64,000 bases of DNA, from positions 23,612 through 87,611 of the forward strand of contig CASDXF010000024.1 of NCBI GenBank assembly GCA_949285075.1, in the 5' to 3' direction. This DNA comes from an uncultured Bacteroides sp. (GTDB lineage Bacteria; Bacteroidota; Bacteroidia; Bacteroidales; Bacteroidaceae). Below the pieces are notes generated by a model. That model was not told the DNA's origin, did no database searches, and saw only the letters and a list, made by a program, of their open reading frames with translations. A program made the translations under genes and the position numbers. This document shows, one piece after another, positions 25,977 to 35,151 of the stretch. The stretch's first letter is position 1, and each line of letters opens with the position of its first letter.

Positions 25977-27891
25977 TCAACCGACCTTCTTCACTACAAA
26001 CTCATACGTTCCCTTCGGTGAATTTTTCTCCGCTTTTAAAGAGATACGAAAAATCTCCTTTCCCCATACTTTAGACAGACGGGAATCGTTCAATTCTATA
26101 CGTTCCATCTCAGTAACCATCCCAAGCGGATAACTCATCTCCACCGCTTGTCCGTCCGCTTCAATGCGTATCTTTCCCTCTTCCGGAAAAGTGACATTCC
26201 CTCTCACCAGAAAGTTTATCCGGCTTGCGGCGTAAGCCTCGCTAAGCGCATAATCATCGGTAATAATCAGTCTATCTCCTTTCAACCGATAAGTCCGCAC
26301 CCAACTGTCCACTTTCGCCTCCTCAGGATACGCCGCGGCTATGTCCGTAGAAAAAAGCCGTCTTTTCTCGTCGCAAACCGTATTCATCGCCCTATAACGC
26401 TGGCCAAAACGCTGCTCAATCCCATTTATTACAGGCAAATTATGGTAAGCGCTCCGCATGGTCCAAATAGAATAACGCTCCCCGCTGAAAGTCTTCTTGG
26501 TATATGTCCCTACTCCCGCGTCAATCAGCAAAGGAACGGCATTCACATATAAGGAAAACGTACCAACATCGTTATGATTATGGCTCTCGTTATTGAATCC
26601 TCCTTTAGCCGCCACGAACATGCCTTCCCCATTTCTCATGTAACAGAACTCCGTTTCAGGATACCACACGACATCCGGCGTATCATATACGGGAGCCGTT
26701 TCTGACAATTCCCTCAAACAGAGCAATGACTGTAAAGAGCGAAAGGCGTCGTTTCCTTTCGTTACCTCAGGAGCCTTGCCGTTCAGCAGACTGGCGGCAA
26801 AGCCTCGCATTTCATCGCTCCCCACACGCTGTCCGAAGCGGTATTTCCCTCGCCGACGCGTCGGCGAAGTTGACAACCCAACCGCCACCGACATAGGAAC
26901 GGGAGATGTACTCACCCATGCGACGCACCATTGGCTCGTTGAACAGCGTCAGCCTGCCTCCCGTCGCGTCGAAAAGAATCTGTAAATAATCGCACAGCTT
27001 ACCCGCGGCGTGCTGCCAATAAGAAGGCCCTTCCTCGCAAGCTCCGTCCGCCTTCACAAAATTGAGGAACCTGTCGACAGAGCGCATGGTACGATAGACC
27101 GCCTTCGACAAACGTTCCTTATCGTTCTCCATCAGAAGAAAGCATTGCAGCACGTCCGAATTGCACCACGGATTCCAATTGTTGATAATCTGTCCCGGCT
27201 TCCATCTGAAAGCCATCCACCACATGCCGTCATTATTCATATAAGGAGCAAGAATGCGCTCTTCTACCGCCTCACGCAGCTGTATGGTGACGACAGGGTC
27301 TATCTTGTCGAAAGAGGAACGGAAAAAATAGTGTATCCAACACAGCAAGGCTCCATACCCTCCTGAAGCCAAATCGATAAACTGTTCCCTGAAATCCGGC
27401 AAGGAACGCTTAGTGCTCTGGTTGGGCAGATGAGCGGACAACACCCACGAGTTCATTTCGCAGCTCATATATACACCGTTCAGCAACTGGTCTATAAATC
27501 GCCCCTCTCCTTCGGCCAACTCGGCCAGCATCAAGGTGTTCAACGCGCGGGAATTGGCTCCGTAAGGCGCCTCCATCACCGTACGGTTGCCCGAACGCTC
27601 GTACTCCAAATATGCGGTAGCGGGAATCAGCTGCCATTTATAGTGAAGAAGCTTCTCTCCCTCCCGAATCAAAAGCCGTTTATTAGGCCCGAGCAACGAA
27701 TCCCATGCCGCCCGATTATCATAAGCCGGATAAGGCACCCATTTCTGTTCCATTATCAGCAGTTCCTTCAATGCCGTCTCATCCGCCAAGCCTTGCAACA
27801 GGTCGCGTTCCGTATAGGCCCTTACGCATAAAGAAAAGGCTAATCCGGCAAAGATTATCAGGAATCTCGGCAGACGGTTCACTTTATCCAT
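25977..27891 (-). pseudogene. Heparinase II/III family protein, interrupted by a frameshift
   Basis: Two overlapping frames encode the two halves of one polysaccharide lyase. The 5' half (27891-26812, signal peptide ending near LCVRAYTER) carries an alpha/alpha toroid with NNWNPWCNSDVL and CEEGPSYWQHA. The 3' half (frame entered near 26855, stop at 25977) carries the beta-sandwich with NNESHNHNDVGTFSLYVN, LLIDAGVGTYTKKTFSGERY and HNLPVINGIEQRFG. The frame is lost by one base right after NFADASA, where the DNA is a perfect 16-bp palindrome (CGCCGACGCGTCGGCG); the correct continuation is RGKYRFGQRVGSDEM. It could be a real inactivating mutation, a phase-variable site or a sequencing error. Intact, the protein would be about 637 aa and degrade uronate-containing polysaccharide. 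Confidence 0.8.
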
Positions 27892-28045
27892 AATCTAAAA
27901 GTTTTTTAGTTTTCTATATTCATTGATTCGATAACGATAGGATTATATACGTCCTAATCTTGCGCTAAAGTAATTGCCCACTCTGCTTTAAGGTCCTTTC
28001 CGACCTATCAAAGCGGAGAGTTAGCCCCCTTGTCTCCTTGTACTA

Positions 28046-28084
28046 GGGAAAAAAGCCCGGACCGAGAAATTACCAGTCCGGGCT
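28046..28084 (-). terminator. Terminator of the acyltransferase gene
   Basis: AGCCCGGAC (28084 side) / GTCCGGGCT (28054 side) on the minus strand, followed by TTTTTT. The remainder of the 27892-28152 gap shows no feature beyond weak similarity to M. Confidence 0.8.
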
Positions 28085-28152
28085 GAATAGTATTGTGGAA
28101 TTGAAGACTGACTTTACGTCTTCAGAAAGGCGAAAGGTGTTTCCGACGAACC

Positions 28153-29322
28153 TTAACCCATAAAGTAGCGCGCCTTTTTAGGCATCAGCCTATACATTAA
28201 TGCCGTAAATCCCCAACTGCAAAGGAAAATGCAAACGGCCATCAGCGGCACTTGGAGCGGTATAGGAATCTCCGATGGGCCGATGAGCAGGAAGAAAGGA
28301 CCTACTACGAAATAATGTACCATATAAATGCCGAATCCGCATTTGGTGATGTTGGCCAACGCCTTCATGACGACGGGTGTCGTGACAACCGACTTTTGCA
28401 ACAACAGGAACACGGCCACCGTCATTAGCAGTACGTTAGGACTACAGAAAGTGAAATACAATTCCATTTCCGTTTCCGTGGCATTCGGATTGGCGGCCGT
28501 CGCGCTGAATCCCGTATAGGTCACGTAGTAGCCTATAGCGAACATAACAGCGCAGATAATCAGCGTTTTCATCAGGCCCCAATCGTTCCCCTTTTTCAGA
28601 TAATGGCCCAACAAGAGGTAGCCGTTGAACCCGGCGAAGTAATAGAACAGGCCGAACTCGTTCCACGTGTCCTCGCCCAACGCATAACCACCGCGGTCAA
28701 AAAGCCCGTTGACTACGTATTCCCGTATGTAGGGCAGGAATAGAGAAAGTACCCAAATCAGCAAGAACGTCCGCTTGGTCTTCTCGCTAGCTTTCTCTAT
28801 CCATGCCGAGAAGAACGGCATATAGAGGTATAATCCGATAAGCAGATAGATATACCACATGTGGTTCTCCTTATGGCTGAAGTTGAACGGTATCATCGCC
28901 ACATCCTTCAGTGAGTCGACGAGACTCTGCGACTCGTGCCCTTGCGTATAGCAAAAAAAGTCGCCAATAATTTCCTTCGGCAATCCGAGTACCCCAGTAA
29001 ACCACGGGAACATGCTGTAAAGGACTGACCAGATAAGAAATGGGAACAGCACGCGATAAATGCGTTTCTTATAGAACTCGCCCAATGACTGTTGCTTGAC
29101 CGGAAGTAACAGCAGACCCGTCATCATGACGAAGAGCGGAACGGACGGGCGAAGCAAAGAGCCATAAATAGCGGCCCAGTGAGTGTACTCGGGAATCGCT
29201 CTCATCGTCGGCGAGATGTAGAACGGGTCGATACAATGCACGCCGATTACCATCAGCATGGCGACGCAACGAATGACGTCTAACCATACAATACGATTGT
29301 CAGTAGTAGCTTGTTGAATCAT
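28153..29322 (-). CDS. Membrane acyltransferase, family 3 (OafA/WecH-like)
   Basis: 389-aa multi-pass membrane protein. Begins RIVWLDVIRCVAMLMVIGVHC, the acyltransferase-3 signature with the catalytic-type histidine, followed by RPSVPLFVMMTGLLLLP and about ten hydrophobic segments, including KRIYRVLFPFLIWSVLYSMF and HMWYIYLLIGLYLYMPFFSA. Such enzymes O-acetylate or O-succinylate surface polysaccharides, or act on osmoprotectants; the substrate cannot be told. A TACTTTTG box lies 31 bp upstream and a terminator follows, so it stands alone. Confidence 0.88.
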   Translation of the reverse strand: MIQQATTDNRIVWLDVIRCVAMLMVIGVHCIDPFYISPTMRAIPEYTHWAAIYGSLLRPSVPLFVMMTGLLLLPVKQQSLGEFYKKRIYRVLFPFLIWSVLYSMFPWFTGVLGLPKEIIGDFFCYTQGHESQSLVDSLKDVAMIPFNFSHKENHMWYIYLLIGLYLYMPFFSAWIEKASEKTKRTFLLIWVLSLFLPYIREYVVNGLFDRGGYALGEDTWNEFGLFYYFAGFNGYLLLGHYLKKGNDWGLMKTLIICAVMFAIGYYVTYTGFSATAANPNATETEMELYFTFCSPNVLLMTVAVFLLLQKSVVTTPVVMKALANITKCGFGIYMVHYFVVGPFFLLIGPSEIPIPLQVPLMAVCIFLCSWGFTALMYRLMPKKARYFMG

Positions 29323-29352
29323 AATTTATTTTGTTATTAGATAATTTGCGGG

Positions 29353-29360
29353 CAAAAGTA
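29353..29360 (-). promoter_or_regulatory. -7 box of acyltransferase gene
   Basis: TACTTTTG on the minus strand, 31 bp from the start codon. Confidence 0.6.
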
Positions 29361-29446
29361 GAGATATAAACGAGAAAAGGGGAAAATAAACTGTTCTTTT
29401 TAGGATAAAAACAGCTCAAAAACGGCAGATTTGATGGAAAAGTGGC

Positions 29447-29454
29447 TACTTTTG
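29447..29454 (+). promoter_or_regulatory. -7 box upstream of the nucleosidase gene
   Basis: TACTTTTG, exact TAnnTTTG match, 38 bp before the ATG; no clear -33 box. Confidence 0.5.
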
Positions 29455-29491
29455 CGTTATTTAAATGTGTCGTTGAATAAAAACGGAGAAA

Positions 29492-30058
29492 ATGAAGAAG
29501 GTATTAGTGACCTACGCCGTACAAGGCGAGTTTGTAGAAATAAAGTGGCCGGATATAGAACCATATTATGTGCGCACCGGCATTGGAAAAGTAAAGTCCG
29601 CTTTTCACGTGGCGGAAGCCATCCGGCAAGTGCGACCCGACTTGGTATTAAACCTCGGGAGTGCGGGCTCACTGAACCATCAGGTAGGGGACATCTTCGT
29701 TTGCCGCAAGTTTATCGACCGTGACCTCCAAAAGATGAGCGGTCTGGAGATAGAGTCGGAAATTGATGTGTCCGCCATGTTGAATGAAAAGGGCTTTTGC
29801 TCCCATTGGACAGAGGAGGGAGTCTGCAATACAGGCGACAGTTTTTTAACCGAGGTTGCCCACGTCAGTGGTGACGTAGTGGATATGGAGGCCTATGCGC
29901 AAGCCTTTGTCTGCCGTGCTAAAGAAATACCTTTCATCTCGGTGAAGTACGTCACCGACGTTATCGGACAGAACTCAGTCAAGCACTGGGAGGATAAGTT
30001 GGCGGATGCCCGTAAGGGACTCTCACATTATTTAAATGTACTGAAAGAAAGAATATAG
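29492..30058 (+). CDS. Nucleosidase (5'-methylthioadenosine/SAH nucleosidase-like)
   Basis: 188-aa nucleoside phosphorylase-fold protein, about 40 residues shorter than E. coli MTAN (Pfs). Recognisable points: VQGEF near the start in place of the MTAN Glu12 region, RTGIGKVKSAF, VLNLGSAGSL, VVDMEAYAQAFVC (ribose-binding MEx), and VKYVTDVIG with the catalytic-type Asp. It sits directly upstream of queD and queE in a common Bacteroides arrangement. Expected to cleave an adenine or queuine-type nucleoside; SAH/MTA hydrolysis is the default assignment. A separate -7 box precedes queD, so coupling with queDE is partial. Confidence 0.8.
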   Translation: MKKVLVTYAVQGEFVEIKWPDIEPYYVRTGIGKVKSAFHVAEAIRQVRPDLVLNLGSAGSLNHQVGDIFVCRKFIDRDLQKMSGLEIESEIDVSAMLNEKGFCSHWTEEGVCNTGDSFLTEVAHVSGDVVDMEAYAQAFVCRAKEIPFISVKYVTDVIGQNSVKHWEDKLADARKGLSHYLNVLKERI

Positions 30059-30070
30059 ATTGTTTTGTAT

Positions 30071-30078
30071 TACCTTTG
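30071..30078 (+). promoter_or_regulatory. -7 box of queDE
   Basis: TACCTTTG, exact TAnnTTTG match, 53 bp before the queD ATG. Confidence 0.55.
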
Positions 30079-30130
30079 CGGCAGCATCGAGGTGACATTA
30101 GATGCAGGTAATTATTAATTTATCACTAAG

Positions 30131-30484
30131 ATGTTTACAGTAATCAAGCGCATGGAAGTATCGGCTTCTCATCAGTTGTCGCTTCCATATCAGAGTAAAT
30201 GCACTAAGCCGCACGGCCATAATTGGATTATTACTGTCTATTGTCGGTCGAAAGAGCTGAATCCGGATGGAATGGTTGTAGACTTTGCGCATATTAAAGA
30301 AGTCGTTATGCATAAGTTAGACCATCAAAATCTGAATGACGTGTTGCCTTTCAATCCGACCGCAGAGAATATCGCCCGATGGATATGCGACCGCATTCCT
30401 CATTGCTATAAAGTAGAAGTGCGTGAATCGGAAGGGAATACGGTCATCTATGAGAAAGATGACATGGAGGAACAACGGTTATGA
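30131..30484 (+). CDS. queD: 6-carboxytetrahydropterin synthase QueD
   Basis: 117-aa T-fold enzyme of queuosine/7-deazaguanine synthesis, converting dihydroneopterin triphosphate to 6-carboxytetrahydropterin. Zinc ligands are visible: His in SASHQL, and both histidines of CTKPHGHNW; the catalytic Cys precedes TKPHGH. VDFAHIKEVV and LDHQNLND (catalytic Asp-His) and PTAENIARWI follow. Its stop overlaps the queE start (ATGA), so the two are translationally coupled. queC and queF are not in the window. Confidence 0.95.
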   Translation: MFTVIKRMEVSASHQLSLPYQSKCTKPHGHNWIITVYCRSKELNPDGMVVDFAHIKEVVMHKLDHQNLNDVLPFNPTAENIARWICDRIPHCYKVEVRESEGNTVIYEKDDMEEQRL

Positions 30485-31026
30485 GAAAGGTAAACGAAAT
30501 CTTTTATAGCTTACAGGGAGAAGGATATCACACGGGAACTCCCGCTGTGTTCGTACGCTTTTCCGGTTGCAATCTAAAATGCGGGTTTTGTGATACGTCG
30601 CATGAGAAAGGCGTGTTAATGACTGACGAAGAGATATTGGCCGAAGTGAACAGGTATCCCGCACAAATGGTTATCTTGACAGGGGGAGAGCCTTCACTGT
30701 GGATAGACGAGGAATTGATAGCGTTGTTACACGATTCCGGGAAATACGTCTGTATCGAGACGAACGGGACCCGTCCTTTACCTAAGGGAATCGACTGGGT
30801 GACTTGTTCGCCCAAGCGGGACGGAATGGTGTGTATAGACCGCATGGATGAAGTAAAGGTCGTTTATGAGGGACAAGACGTCTGCGCTTATGAACATTTT
30901 CCCGCCAAGCATTTTTTTCTTCAACCTTGCTCCTGCGCCAATATTGAAGAAACGGTAGGCTGCGTGCTACGTCATCCATCTTGGCGGCTCAGTTTACAAA
31001 CCCATAAGTTGATAAATATCATCTAA
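30481..31026 (+). CDS. queE: 7-carboxy-7-deazaguanine synthase QueE
   Basis: 181-aa radical SAM enzyme, on the short side for QueE, making CDG from the QueD product. N-terminal EIFYSLQGEGYHTGTPAVFVR, cluster motif CNLKCGFCDTSH (CX3CX2C), then ILTGGEPSLW, CIETNGT and WVTCSPKRDG. A 4-bp overlap with queD. lutA follows after 30 bp without an obvious promoter, so read-through is possible. Confidence 0.95.
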   Translation: MRKVNEIFYSLQGEGYHTGTPAVFVRFSGCNLKCGFCDTSHEKGVLMTDEEILAEVNRYPAQMVILTGGEPSLWIDEELIALLHDSGKYVCIETNGTRPLPKGIDWVTCSPKRDGMVCIDRMDEVKVVYEGQDVCAYEHFPAKHFFLQPCSCANIEETVGCVLRHPSWRLSLQTHKLINII

Positions 31027-31056
31027 ACGAACCATTATAATTAGCGTAATGAGATT

Positions 31057-31797
31057 ATGAAGATAGGATTATTCATTCCTTGCTATATTAACGCTATCTA
31101 TCCTAACGTGGGAGTAGCGTCGTATAGGCTGTTGAAAAACTTGGGGGTTGATGTGGACTACCCTTTAGACCAGACTTGCTGCGGGCAGCCCATGGCGAAC
31201 GCGGGGTTCGAGGGCGAGTCGGCGGAATTGGCGTTGCGGTTCGACGATTTGTTCCGGGCGTACGACTACATCGTTGGGCCTTCCGCCAGTTGCGTGGCGT
31301 TTGTGAAGATGAACCATCCCGGCATCCTGAAGAAGGCGGGACACGTGTGCCACAGCGCGGAAAGGATATATGACATTTGCGAGTTTGTTCATGACATACT
31401 GAGGCCGGCAAGCCTGCCGGCACGTTTCCCTCATAAGGTCAGCATCCATAACAGTTGCCACGGGGTGCGCGAGCTTTTCCTCTCCTCTCCGAGCGAACGG
31501 AATATACCTTATTATAATAAGTTGCGCAATCTGCTCGAAATGGTGGAGGGCATCGAGATTTTTGAACCGAAGCACGTCGACGAGTGCTGCGGCTTCGGGG
31601 GAATGTTCGCCGTGGAGGAGCAGGCGGTGTCTGCGTGCATGGGACGTGACAAAGTGAAAGACCATATGTCTACCGGAGCCGAGTACATCGTTGGGGCCGA
31701 CAGTTCCTGCCTGATGCATATGCAGGGAGTCATTGAGCGTGAACATTTGCCTATAAAAGTTCGTCATATCGTAGAAATATTAGCGTCACAGTCATGA
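31057..31797 (+). CDS. lutA: L-lactate utilization protein A (Fe-S oxidoreductase)
   Basis: 246-aa protein with two cysteine-rich CCG domains (QTCCGQPMANAGFEGES around residue 40 and HVDECCGFGGMFAVEE near 175) that hold an iron-sulfur cluster or heterodisulfide-reductase-type centre. With LutB and LutC forms the cytoplasmic L-lactate dehydrogenase complex feeding electrons to the quinone pool. N-terminus MKIGLFIPCYINAIYPNVGV is typical. Overlaps lutB by 4 bp (ATGA). No LldP-type lactate permease is adjacent. Confidence 0.93.
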   Translation: MKIGLFIPCYINAIYPNVGVASYRLLKNLGVDVDYPLDQTCCGQPMANAGFEGESAELALRFDDLFRAYDYIVGPSASCVAFVKMNHPGILKKAGHVCHSAERIYDICEFVHDILRPASLPARFPHKVSIHNSCHGVRELFLSSPSERNIPYYNKLRNLLEMVEGIEIFEPKHVDECCGFGGMFAVEEQAVSACMGRDKVKDHMSTGAEYIVGADSSCLMHMQGVIEREHLPIKVRHIVEILASQS

Positions 31798-33173
31798 GTA
31801 CAAAACATTCGGAAGCCGCCGAGAAATTCTTGCGGGATGCCGAGAAGGCGGCGTGGCATAACGAGACTCTTTGGATGGTAAGAGCCAAGAGAGATAAACT
31901 GAGTAAGGAGATTCCCGAATGGGAGGAGCTAAGAAATAAGGCCTGTGAACTGAAGCTCTATTCCAACAGCCACCTTGAGGAGCTTTTACTGGAGTTCGAG
32001 AAGAACGCCACGGCCAATGGAGCCATCGTGCATTGGGCGAAGGATGCAGCCGAGTATTGCGACATTGTGTATAACATACTGGAGAGCCATAAGGTGCGCC
32101 ACTTCATTAAGAGCAAGTCCATGCTCGCCGAGGAGTGCGGGCTGAATCCTTTCCTTATGCAGCGGGGCATCGATGTTGTGGAATCCGACTTGGGCGAGCG
32201 CATCTTGCAGCTGATGCGCCTGAAACCGAGCCACATCGTGATGCCGGCCATCCACATAAAAAGGGAACAGGTAAGCGAGTTGTTTGAAAAAGAGATGGGG
32301 ACGGAAAAGGGGAACTTCGACCCTACCTATCTGACTCATGCCGCGCGTAAGAATCTGCGTCACCTTTTCCTCAATGCGGAAGCGGCCATGACCGGATGTA
32401 ACTTTGCCGTAGCCTCTACAGGAGATGTTGTGGTCTGTACGAACGAAGGGAATGCGGATATGGGCACTTCTTATCCGAAATTGAATATCGCAGCGTTCGG
32501 CATTGAGAAAATCGTACCGGATTTAGAAGCGTTAGGAGTATTTACCCGTCTGTTGGCGCGATCAGCTACCGGACAGCCTATCACCACTTATACCTCACAC
32601 TACCGTCGACCTCGGAAAGAAGGAGAATATCACATCATCATCGTGGACAACGGTCGAAGCGAATTACTAGCTAAGGCGGAACACGTTAAAACGCTGAACT
32701 GTATTCGATGCGGAGCCTGCATGAACACTTGTCCGGTGTACCGCAGAAGCGGAGGCTACTCTTATACCTATTTTATTCCCGGGCCTATCGGCATTAACTT
32801 GGGGATGGCGCACGCTCCGGAGCGGTATTACGACAACCTCTCCGCCTGCTCGCTGTGCTTGTCCTGCTCTAACGTTTGCCCGGTGAAAGTTGACTTGGGC
32901 GAGCAGATATACAAATGGCGCCAGAAACTCGACGGGATGGGCAAGGCGAATAAGGAGAAGAAGGCTATCTCCGAGGGACTGAAGTTCCTGATGAACCGGC
33001 CCGCACTGTTCAACGCTGCGCTGTGGGCTTCTCCCATAGTGAACGGCCTGCCCCGTTTCATGAAGTATAATGGACTGAATGAATGGGGAAAGGGACGGGA
33101 GCTTCCGAAGTTTGCCAGTGAATCGTTTAATAAAATGTGGAAAAAGAATAAGGTACAAGGAAAGGAGGATTGA
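31794..33173 (+). CDS. lutB: L-lactate utilization protein B (ferredoxin-type Fe-S protein)
   Basis: 459-aa subunit. N-terminal ~290 residues form the LUD domain (ESDLGERILQLMRLKPSHIV, NFAVASTGDVVVCTNEGN, YPKLNIAAFGIEKIVPDLEAL). Two 4Fe-4S motifs follow: CIRCGACMNTCPVYRRSGG (about residue 300) and CSLCLSCSNVCPVK (about 350). The C-terminal DUF3390-like helix ends in a lysine-rich tail. Middle gene of a fully overlapping lutABC cluster. Confidence 0.95.
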   Translation: MSTKHSEAAEKFLRDAEKAAWHNETLWMVRAKRDKLSKEIPEWEELRNKACELKLYSNSHLEELLLEFEKNATANGAIVHWAKDAAEYCDIVYNILESHKVRHFIKSKSMLAEECGLNPFLMQRGIDVVESDLGERILQLMRLKPSHIVMPAIHIKREQVSELFEKEMGTEKGNFDPTYLTHAARKNLRHLFLNAEAAMTGCNFAVASTGDVVVCTNEGNADMGTSYPKLNIAAFGIEKIVPDLEALGVFTRLLARSATGQPITTYTSHYRRPRKEGEYHIIIVDNGRSELLAKAEHVKTLNCIRCGACMNTCPVYRRSGGYSYTYFIPGPIGINLGMAHAPERYYDNLSACSLCLSCSNVCPVKVDLGEQIYKWRQKLDGMGKANKEKKAISEGLKFLMNRPALFNAALWASPIVNGLPRFMKYNGLNEWGKGRELPKFASESFNKMWKKNKVQGKED

Positions 33174-33175
33174 GC

Positions 33176-33757
33176 ATGAGCAGTAAGGAAGAAATATTAG
33201 CCAGAATTCGCAACAATACACAGACAAAGTATGATAAACCCAATATTGAGAATATGGGCCGATCAAACTACGAGGATAAGATTGGACAGTTCTGTGCCGT
33301 CAGTCGCATGGTAGGAGGAGAGGCCGTCCTATTGGACGAAGGAGAGGATGTGAACGATGTACTCCAAAGCAAGTTTCCCGAGGCCAAACGTATCGCTTCC
33401 ACTCTGCCGGAAGTAACGTGGGCGACATTTAATCCAGATAACTTGAATGACCCGAAGGAGCTAGATGGAACCGAGGTGGCAGTGGTCACTGGGGAAATCG
33501 GCGTGGCGGAGAATGGTGCAGTATGGATTCCTCAGACGGTGAAGCATAAAGCCATCTACTTTATAGCCGAATGCTTGGTAATTCTGCTTGACCGCACTAA
33601 AATTGTGGACACGATGTACGACGCTTACCGAAAACTGGAGAGCATGGATTACTGCTTCGGTACGTTTATCTCAGGGCCGTCAAAGACCGCAGACATTGAA
33701 CAGGCTCTGGTGATGGGAGCGCACGGGGCTCGGAATGTCTTAATCATATTAATATAA
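33176..33757 (+). CDS. lutC: L-lactate utilization protein C
   Basis: 193-aa LUD-domain protein: SSKEEILARIRNNTQ N-terminus, VAVVTGEIGVAENGAVWIPQ, TMYDAYRKLESMDYCFGTFIS and GPSKTADIEQALVMGAHG, all family hallmarks. Two in-frame ATGs exist. The AGGAGG at 33163-33168 is one base from the ATG at 33170 but seven bases from the ATG at 33176, so the second is preferred. Third component of the L-lactate oxidation complex. Confidence 0.93.
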   Translation: MSSKEEILARIRNNTQTKYDKPNIENMGRSNYEDKIGQFCAVSRMVGGEAVLLDEGEDVNDVLQSKFPEAKRIASTLPEVTWATFNPDNLNDPKELDGTEVAVVTGEIGVAENGAVWIPQTVKHKAIYFIAECLVILLDRTKIVDTMYDAYRKLESMDYCFGTFISGPSKTADIEQALVMGAHGARNVLIILI

Positions 33758-33776
33758 ATGTAGGGAGAAATAAGTC

Positions 33777-34208
33777 ATGAAGGTTAAATATATTGCATTA
33801 TTATATGTCTTATTGACTGTTAGTTGCGCACCAAAGAAAAAAGCGCAACCGGAAACTCTGCTTGGAGGAGACCGGGACGAGCACGGCTGTATCGCTTCGG
33901 CGGGATACGTGTGGAGTGAAGTCCGCAAGGATTGTATCCGTCTCTTCGAACAAGGCATACGCACAGAATCGCTGAATGAAGACGCCGTTTCAGCCTTTAT
34001 CGTTTTCAGTCCAGACTCTACACAAGTGGAATTATTTTTCTCAAACGAACGTCCGAATGAAATATTGGACAGGCGTTCTCTTCCTTCCGGAAATTATGTG
34101 TGGAATGTAGAAGACGATGATACGAAAAACGTACGTTTCGTTGACGACCAATGGACGATAAGCCAAAGAGGGAAAGTTATTTATGCGGAAAAGCGTAACG
34201 GGCGTTAG
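33777..34208 (+). CDS. Small lipoprotein of unknown function
   Basis: 143-aa lipoprotein: MKVKYIALLYVLLTVSC lipobox cysteine at residue 17, a short basic linker (APKKKAQ), then a compact N-terminal motif GGDRDEHGCIASAGYVWSEV with a second cysteine in RKDCIRLFEQG, suggesting a disulfide. The C-terminal ~80 residues look like a beta-rich domain (VELFFSNERP, YVWNVEDDDTKNVRFVD, KVIYAEKRN). The DxHGCxxSAGYxW motif recurs in small Bacteroidetes periplasmic proteins, but no function is known to me. Lies 20 bp after lutC and may be co-transcribed. Confidence 0.75.
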   Translation: MKVKYIALLYVLLTVSCAPKKKAQPETLLGGDRDEHGCIASAGYVWSEVRKDCIRLFEQGIRTESLNEDAVSAFIVFSPDSTQVELFFSNERPNEILDRRSLPSGNYVWNVEDDDTKNVRFVDDQWTISQRGKVIYAEKRNGR

Positions 34209-34243
34209 CTTGAAAAAATAAACACTAATAATAAGATTCGGCG

Positions 34244-35116
34244 ATGTACACGAATAAAGTAAAAAAGATAGCGGCGGTCCATGACCTCTCAGGAATGGGT
34301 CGTGTATCGTTGACCGTCGTTATCCCTATTCTTTCGTCAATGGGATTTCAAGTATGCCCCCTTCCCACGGCAGTGCTGTCGAACCATACTCAATATCCAA
34401 ACTTCTCCTTTTTGGACTTAACGGACGAGATGCCCAAGATAATAGCCGAGTGGAAAAAGTTACAAGTAAGCTTTGACGCCATTTATACCGGCTATCTGGG
34501 TTCTTCCTTGCAGATGCGAATTGTTTCTGACTTCATTAATGAATTCAGGAGACCGGACAGCTTAGTCGTCGCAGACCCGGTATTGGGAGACAATGGGCGT
34601 CTATACGCTAACTTTAATCAAAATATGGTTAAAGAAATGCGTAAGCTAATTACTCAAGCTGACGTAATCACCCCCAACCTGACCGAGCTTTTCTACTTAT
34701 TGAACAAGCCCTATAAGGAAAATAATACGGACGAGGAATTAAAGGAATATTTGAGACTATTGTCCGACCGAGGGCCGCAAATAGTGATTATTACTAGCGT
34801 ACCCGTATTTGGTGACAGCCACAAGACCTCGGTATACGCATACAACCGTCAAGGGAATCGTTACTGGAAGGTGACTTGCCCTTACCTGCCGGCCCATTAT
34901 CCCGGTACGGGAGATACCTTCACAAGCGTGATAACGGGCGCGCTGATGCAGGGAGACAGCCTCCCCATCGCTTTAGACCGGGCCGTACAGTTCATTCTGC
35001 AAGGCATCCGTGCCACCTTCGGCTATGAATATGACAATCGGGAAGGGATATTATTAGAAAAAGTTCTCCATAATCTGGACATGCCGATACAGAGCGCAAG
35101 CTACGAATTGATATGA
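34244..35116 (+). CDS. pdxY: Pyridoxamine kinase (PfkB/ThiD-like ribokinase family)
   Basis: 290-aa kinase of the vitamin B6 salvage type. AAVHDLSGMGRVSLTVVIPI N-terminus, LPTAVLSNHTQYPNF, YTGYLGSSLQ, VVADPVLGDNGRLY, TPNLTELFYLL and the anion-hole motif YPGTGDTFTSVITGAL with the catalytic Asp. Phosphorylates pyridoxal/pyridoxamine to PLP precursors. Assignment to pyridoxamine kinase rests on overall family resemblance; a ThiD-like HMP kinase activity is less likely, though no thiD is present in the window's thi operon. Convergent with cutC. Confidence 0.88.
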   Translation: MYTNKVKKIAAVHDLSGMGRVSLTVVIPILSSMGFQVCPLPTAVLSNHTQYPNFSFLDLTDEMPKIIAEWKKLQVSFDAIYTGYLGSSLQMRIVSDFINEFRRPDSLVVADPVLGDNGRLYANFNQNMVKEMRKLITQADVITPNLTELFYLLNKPYKENNTDEELKEYLRLLSDRGPQIVIITSVPVFGDSHKTSVYAYNRQGNRYWKVTCPYLPAHYPGTGDTFTSVITGALMQGDSLPIALDRAVQFILQGIRATFGYEYDNREGILLEKVLHNLDMPIQSASYELI

Positions 35117-35117
35117 G

Positions 35118-35151
35118 AAATTCCGCAGAATCGGAATCTAGAACGGAATTT
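35118..35151. terminator. Hairpin between convergent pdxY and cutC
   Basis: AAATTCCG (35118-35125) / CGGAATTT (35144-35151). Overlaps the cutC stop by two bases. Confidence 0.55.

Noticed and set aside
30079-30130. preQ1 riboswitch before queD
   Set aside because: Leader is only ~50 nt, without the preQ1 pseudoknot sequence pattern.
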